Positions 60,127 to 64,000 of a DNA stretch of 64,000 nucleotides are shown one piece after another (position 1 is the first letter of the stretch; every line of letters begins with the position of its first letter). Source of the DNA: Brachypodium distachyon (taxonomy: Eukaryota; Streptophyta; Magnoliopsida; Poales; Poaceae); NCBI RefSeq assembly GCF_000005505.3, contig NC_016131.3:53553355-53617354 (forward strand), in the 5' to 3' direction. Both the position numbers and the translations under genes were made by a program. Under the pieces are notes generated by a model. That model was given only the letters and a program-made list of their open reading frames with translations, did no database searches and was not told the origin of the DNA.

Positions 60127-60487
60127 AAGTACCATTTAGTAAGTTGGCCCATTATCTGCCAAGCCAAAGATCAAGGGGGGCTTGGTGTCCTGGATCTTTC
60201 TATTAAAAATATTTGTTATCTAGGAAAATGGCTTTGGATGCTAGAAAATGACAATGGCCTATGGCAACAATTGTTGATGGCCAAATATCTCAAGAAATAC
60301 ACTCTCAGCCAATGTGTATGGAAAAATGGTTAATCTCAATTTTGGCATTATTTGATTGTTGTTAAGGACATTTATAACAACTTCAGTGTTGAAATTGTTG
60401 GTCATGACAAGAATAGTAGATTCTGGGAGGATATTTGGACGGGTGACTTAGCTTTTAATTGTAGATATAGCAACCTGTTTAACATTT
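60127..60487 (+). pseudogene. LINE (non-LTR retrotransposon) C-terminal remnant
   Basis: A single frame reads KYHLVSWPIICQAKDQGGLG, then LSIKNICYLGKWLWMLEN, WQQLLMAKYLKK, and after one in-frame TAA (60331-60333) SQFWHYLIVV and NSRFWEDIWTGDLAF. This order (KYH..W..IC.PK..GGLG, L..KN..LL.KWLW.L, W..LL..KY, FW, RFW.D.W.G) is the plant LINE reverse-transcriptase tail with its zf-RVT domain. The stop codon and the loss of the rest of the polymerase make it dead. The right limit is near the A-rich run at 60540-60552. Confidence 0.85.
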
Positions 60488-60840
60488 TCCTTAACTCGTT
60501 GCTACTATGTTGATTGGATCTATGTTGGAAACGACGCCGTTAAAAAAAAAAGAAAAACAGTTCACGAGCCGTGGTTAAAAGAACGAGGAAATATATGAAG
60601 TTTACAGGCAAATAACAAATTGTATTCGTAGAGGACTAAGAGGAGTAAAAAAAACCCCTTAATGAGACATGGTTAGAAGGAAGTAGACAAATTTTCAAAC
60701 GATTTTTTTTGTTGACAAAAAAAACAATTTCTTAAGTCACATAAATTATTTAATTACTTTTTTCTTGTATGGGCCGTTTTTTTTAAAAGCCCGCCGGCAC
60801 GGAGTGCCCGGCCTGTTACGGGCTCAGCCTGGCACAGAAT

Positions 60841-60912
60841 TAAACGGGCCGTGCCAGCCCATGACTGGGCCTTGGCCTCGAGCCCGCAGGCCGGCACGAC
60901 ACGGCCCGTTTA
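60841..60912. repeat. GC-rich inverted repeat upstream of the SPT6-like gene
   Basis: The arms taaacgggccgtgcc (60841-60855) and ggcacgacacggcccgttta (60893-60912) are imperfect inverted copies around a 37-base loop. This 'gggccgtgcc' texture recurs in grass repeats. It lies 290 bp upstream of the ATG of the SPT6-like gene. Confidence 0.6.
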
Positions 60913-61203
60913 ACTTTTTTTATTTGTTCCGAAACACAGCCTTGGCCTGGCCCAACCCGTCGCTCGTGAGCGAGCGCCGCCACCCCCTCGTCTTCCTCCT
61001 TGCGCGAGCGCCTCCACGAACAGATCCAGCCTTCAATTCTCTCGTTCCCGACCGTTTCTGCTCCCATCACCCAACGAACAGATCCGTTTCATCTCCTTAA
61101 TCTTCCCCAATTCGCTGAGGCAAAAATCAAGGTAGGGCGGCCGCCCTACCTTGCCCTACCGGGTCCTCCGCCCTTGTTGCTTGCGCCGCCGGCCTCGTCA
61201 ACA

Positions 61204-63948
61204 ATGGGTGGGCGCACGGTGGAATCCGACGAGGAAGGTGCGCGATTTCGTTGCTCTCGAGTCGTTTGGTGCCCTCCACTCGGCGGGAGGTTAGTTTCGT
61301 TTCGTTTTCTGACGGAGAATTCGGTGCCTTGTTGTTGGAACCGTCCGCGGCAGATTGCTCTGTGGAGGCCTACGTGGAGGATCACCACCCGCGTAGGAGG
61401 GACGGGAACGAGGATTTGGAAGACCGGGACGACAGCGACGATGACGATGACGAAGGTATATCTGTTTGATTGTGGGTGGGTGGGCGATTTCGGTGGGTTG
61501 GGTTCGTTTTGGCGAATTTGTGTTTCGGCTGTTTTTCTTTTTCTGATCCCATCTGTACTCTTAATATGTTAGGTTTGGAATGGAATTGAATAGAATTTTG
61601 AACTACTTTCCGTTTCTGATTGAATTGCCCTCTTACTTGTGTTTTCGAGTTGGTTTGACTGTAATGTGCTGAAATTGTCCATGAGCAGAGGAGGATGGCC
61701 TCGAACCCTCGATGATGAGTACGAGAGGGATGGCTTCATTGTGGATGATGCTGACGAGGAGGAGGAGGAGGAAGAAGAGGAAGAGAGGGTCAGTGATTAT
61801 GAGAGACGGAAGAAGAAAAGGAAAAAAAGAGAGGTGCATATAGTTTATTTCGTTGGGAAACACAAACATCGATTATTTTCTAGAAACATAAGATATGGAC
61901 AAATATGTGCCCAGCGAACCAGCGAAGCTTGAGGAGGATGAGATCAAGATGCTCGAGGAGAATAATGACATCATGCATGTAAGCTTGCAGATAATATTAT
62001 GGTGTCTTCATTGGTCTTTCCTGCTCAACTTTTTAGTGTTTCTTGATATTAAGCATTTCAGTGGTTTACTGCAGGGAAACAAATTTAAGCGCTTGAGGAA
62101 GGCAGGGAGAGAATCTGAATTGGATGGCCCTTCAGGCTTCTCAGGTGTTGACGGGGCAGGAAAAAAGGCTATTGCTGAGGAGAAACTTGAGTATTCCTTG
62201 TTTGGTGATCAAGGTACCCGTACATAGAAGCGTACGTTTCCCTTTTGCCTGAAGAAAATTGCTCCTCTAAATTTTCATTTGCTCCAATGCTGTTTCTGCA
62301 GATCAGCCCCTTGAGGATGTTCTGGAGGAGGATCTGCAATCAGAGGACGATGAGGTTGGTGAAGATGACATCGACGATGAAATGGCGGGTTTCATTGTAG
62401 ACGAAGATCAAGAAATTGATGGGAACGGCCAAGTTGTAAGGTATGCCAACTGTTTCTTTTTCATAATTTCTTGCTAACTGGTTCTGTATCTCTGCATCAA
62501 ATTATATATATGAGACCATGATTTATGTGTGCATGCATTCTCTTATATGGTAGAAGGAAGAAACTTAAAGGAAAGCCACTACGGCAAGCTGTAGGAATAT
62601 CATCATCTGAACTGCAAGAGGCTCATGATATGTTTGGTGATGTTATGAGCTTTTAGCACAAAGAAAGCAAGACCTTGAGAGTGATCCTGCTAATTCTGAT
62701 GAGTTGAGAGGGAACATGCTCGAAGATGAGTTCGAGCCAGCTATTCTTGCAGATAAGTACATGACACCAAAAGATGATCAGATTAGAGGAACTGATGTAC
62801 CTGAGAGGATTCAGGTACGTACTAGCTAACACACTTGAGAGGCAGTTTTGACATCGCTTGATAATGCACGCCTAAAATAATTCATTACTACTTTGGCAGC
62901 TGTCTGAAGAATTAACTGACGATCCTCGAAGGGACAACACAAGGATAGAGGAAGAAAGTGCATGGATACACAGCCAACTTACTGGTGATGGATTTCTGTC
63001 ATTTTTTGGCAATGAGCAAGTAAACAGGGAGATTGACCAAGAGGACATTGTGAATGTCTTGAGCATGTTACATGTGAACAAATTTGAAGTATGGAAAACA
63101 TAATTCAAGCTACTAGTTTTTTGCATGATTTCTTATGCTTGCTCTGCTGACATAGTTTCTATATATTACTTGTTAGGTTCTGTTCATTGCTATGCGAGTC
63201 TGCTAAAGGACAATGATGCCAATGAACATGAGAATGAAGACGGGACAAGGAAAATAAGGTGGCATAAGGTAAATATTCATTACTAGACATTGGTGCATCT
63301 CCCTCCTTAATTAAGATTTTACGGTTGTTGATGCATTTTGTGTGTTCCTTTTAGCTGCTTTGGGCTGTTCAGACCTTAGACAGAAAGTGGCTTCTACTTC
63401 AGAAGCGAAAGAATGCTTTGAAGGCGTACTATGAAAAAAGATTTGATGAAGAGAAGAAAAGAATAGATGATGAATTATCAAATCGGCAACTTTGCTACTC
63501 TATCATTGAATTATTGAAGGATGTTGATGCGAAATTCAATTCACATTTCCCTCCTGGTGAAGTTGGAGAATTTAAGCGACCAAAAAGGAAAACCTTGTAC
63601 AGCATTTGCCACAAGGCAGGGTTTTGGGAGGTTGCTAACCAATTTGGCCGGAGTGCTGAGCAATTAGGCCATCATCTAACGTTAACGAGGATACCAGTAC
63701 GTGATCTAAGCTCACCACTTTGGAGTTTGCATACAAAACTTATCCTTTGTCTGAATATGACTTTATACCTTCCTAAATTTACTGTATAGAAGAAACAAAA
63801 CCAGAGTTTTGACACCTTATCTTCATTGCTTTTTTAGGAAGCTGGCGAGCTTGACGGCATGAAAGGTTCACCTGAAGAGGTTGCTGCAAATTTCACAAGT
63901 GCTATTTTTGAAACACCGCAAGATGTTCTCCGGGGTGCCAGGGACATG
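61204..63948 (+). pseudogene. SPT6: SPT6-like transcription elongation factor, degenerate, runs off the window
   Basis: Eleven exon-like segments can be placed: 61204-61237, 61354-61455, about 61691-61833, about 61892-61978, 62075-62213, 62302-62440, 62554-62814, 62900-63088, 63177-63268, 63357-63696 and 63838-63948. The N-terminus is highly acidic (MGGRTVESDEE, then runs of Asp and Glu, DGFIVDD, EMAGFIVDEDQEIDG). Downstream are SPT6 core phrases: WIHSQLTGDGFLSFF, KLLWAVQTLDRKWLLLQKRK, SICHKAGFWEVANQFGRSAE, SPEEVAANFTSAIFETPQDV. SPT6 is a histone chaperone travelling with RNA polymerase II (Arabidopsis GTB1). Lesions: frame loss at about 62643-62660, a stop in the segment after 63177, and residues missing around 63475-63530 relative to the conserved spacing. 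The YqgF, helix-hairpin-helix, S1 and SH2 regions lie beyond the window. Sequencing error could explain single-base lesions, but not all. Confidence 0.8.
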
Positions 63949-64000
63949 GTATAGTACTCTATCTATATAACAATTTCGACCAACCATTATAGGTTTAGAA

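Overview
This is nuclear DNA from a grass, most likely a Triticeae species (wheat, barley or Aegilops). The evidence is split plant genes with GT-AG introns, GC-rich first exons beside AT-rich introns and intergenic DNA, many Stowaway-type MITEs, and a 1.3 kb LTR whose end matches the Copia (Angela/BARE-like) LTR ends I know from Triticeae. There are no operons, CRISPR arrays or bacterial genes.

Layout. 1-5.2 kb is repeat-rich and carries no gene I can name. 5.2-7.1 kb (-) is an intronless nodulin-like major facilitator transporter. 7.1-18.2 kb is mostly transposon debris: Stowaway and Tourist-like MITEs, an unrecognised membrane-protein ORF, a GC-rich island, and a long-inverted-repeat element enclosing an RNase H-like fragment. 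18.2-22.9 kb (-) is a complete 10-exon SEC12-like/PHF1-type WD40 membrane protein of 393 aa. 23.8-26.2 kb holds a SINE-like insertion with a 14-bp target duplication and a cystatin-like pseudogene with two in-frame stops. 28.8-32.9 kb (+) is a 9-exon plastid Ycf45/SPD1-type AAA ATPase with a C-terminal R3H-like region. 33.8-34.1 kb is a short solo LTR. 34.7-37.3 kb (+) is an RZ-1-type RNA-binding protein (RRM plus CCHC zinc knuckle). 38.8-47.0 kb (-) is a 15-exon mitochondrial D-2-hydroxyglutarate dehydrogenase with a miniature LTR retrotransposon in one intron. 48.2-56.2 kb is a tandem segmental duplication carrying two type I MADS-box genes (-), one with an eroded DNA-binding region. 57.1-58.4 kb is a Copia-like solo LTR that splits an open frame. 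60.1-60.5 kb is a LINE remnant. 61.2 kb to the window end (+) is an SPT6-like gene with at least two frame-breaking lesions.

How the genes relate. Each is an independent nuclear transcription unit; I see no pathway cluster. PHF1-like, SPD1-like, RZ-1-like and D2HGDH form a conserved-looking gene block, which I recall being close together on rice chromosome 7 (to be checked). The flanks are faster evolving: duplicated MADS genes, decaying genes and layered transposons. Exon coordinates were derived by hand from frame, phase and GT-AG consensus. For PHF1-like, SPD1-like, RZ-1-like and D2HGDH every exon phase closes, which is strong internal evidence. I found no clearly undescribed system. The best leads are the altered MADS paralogue, the intronic miniature retrotransposon, the decaying SPT6 copy, the possible gene-capturing inverted-repeat element and the solo LTR inside an open frame.
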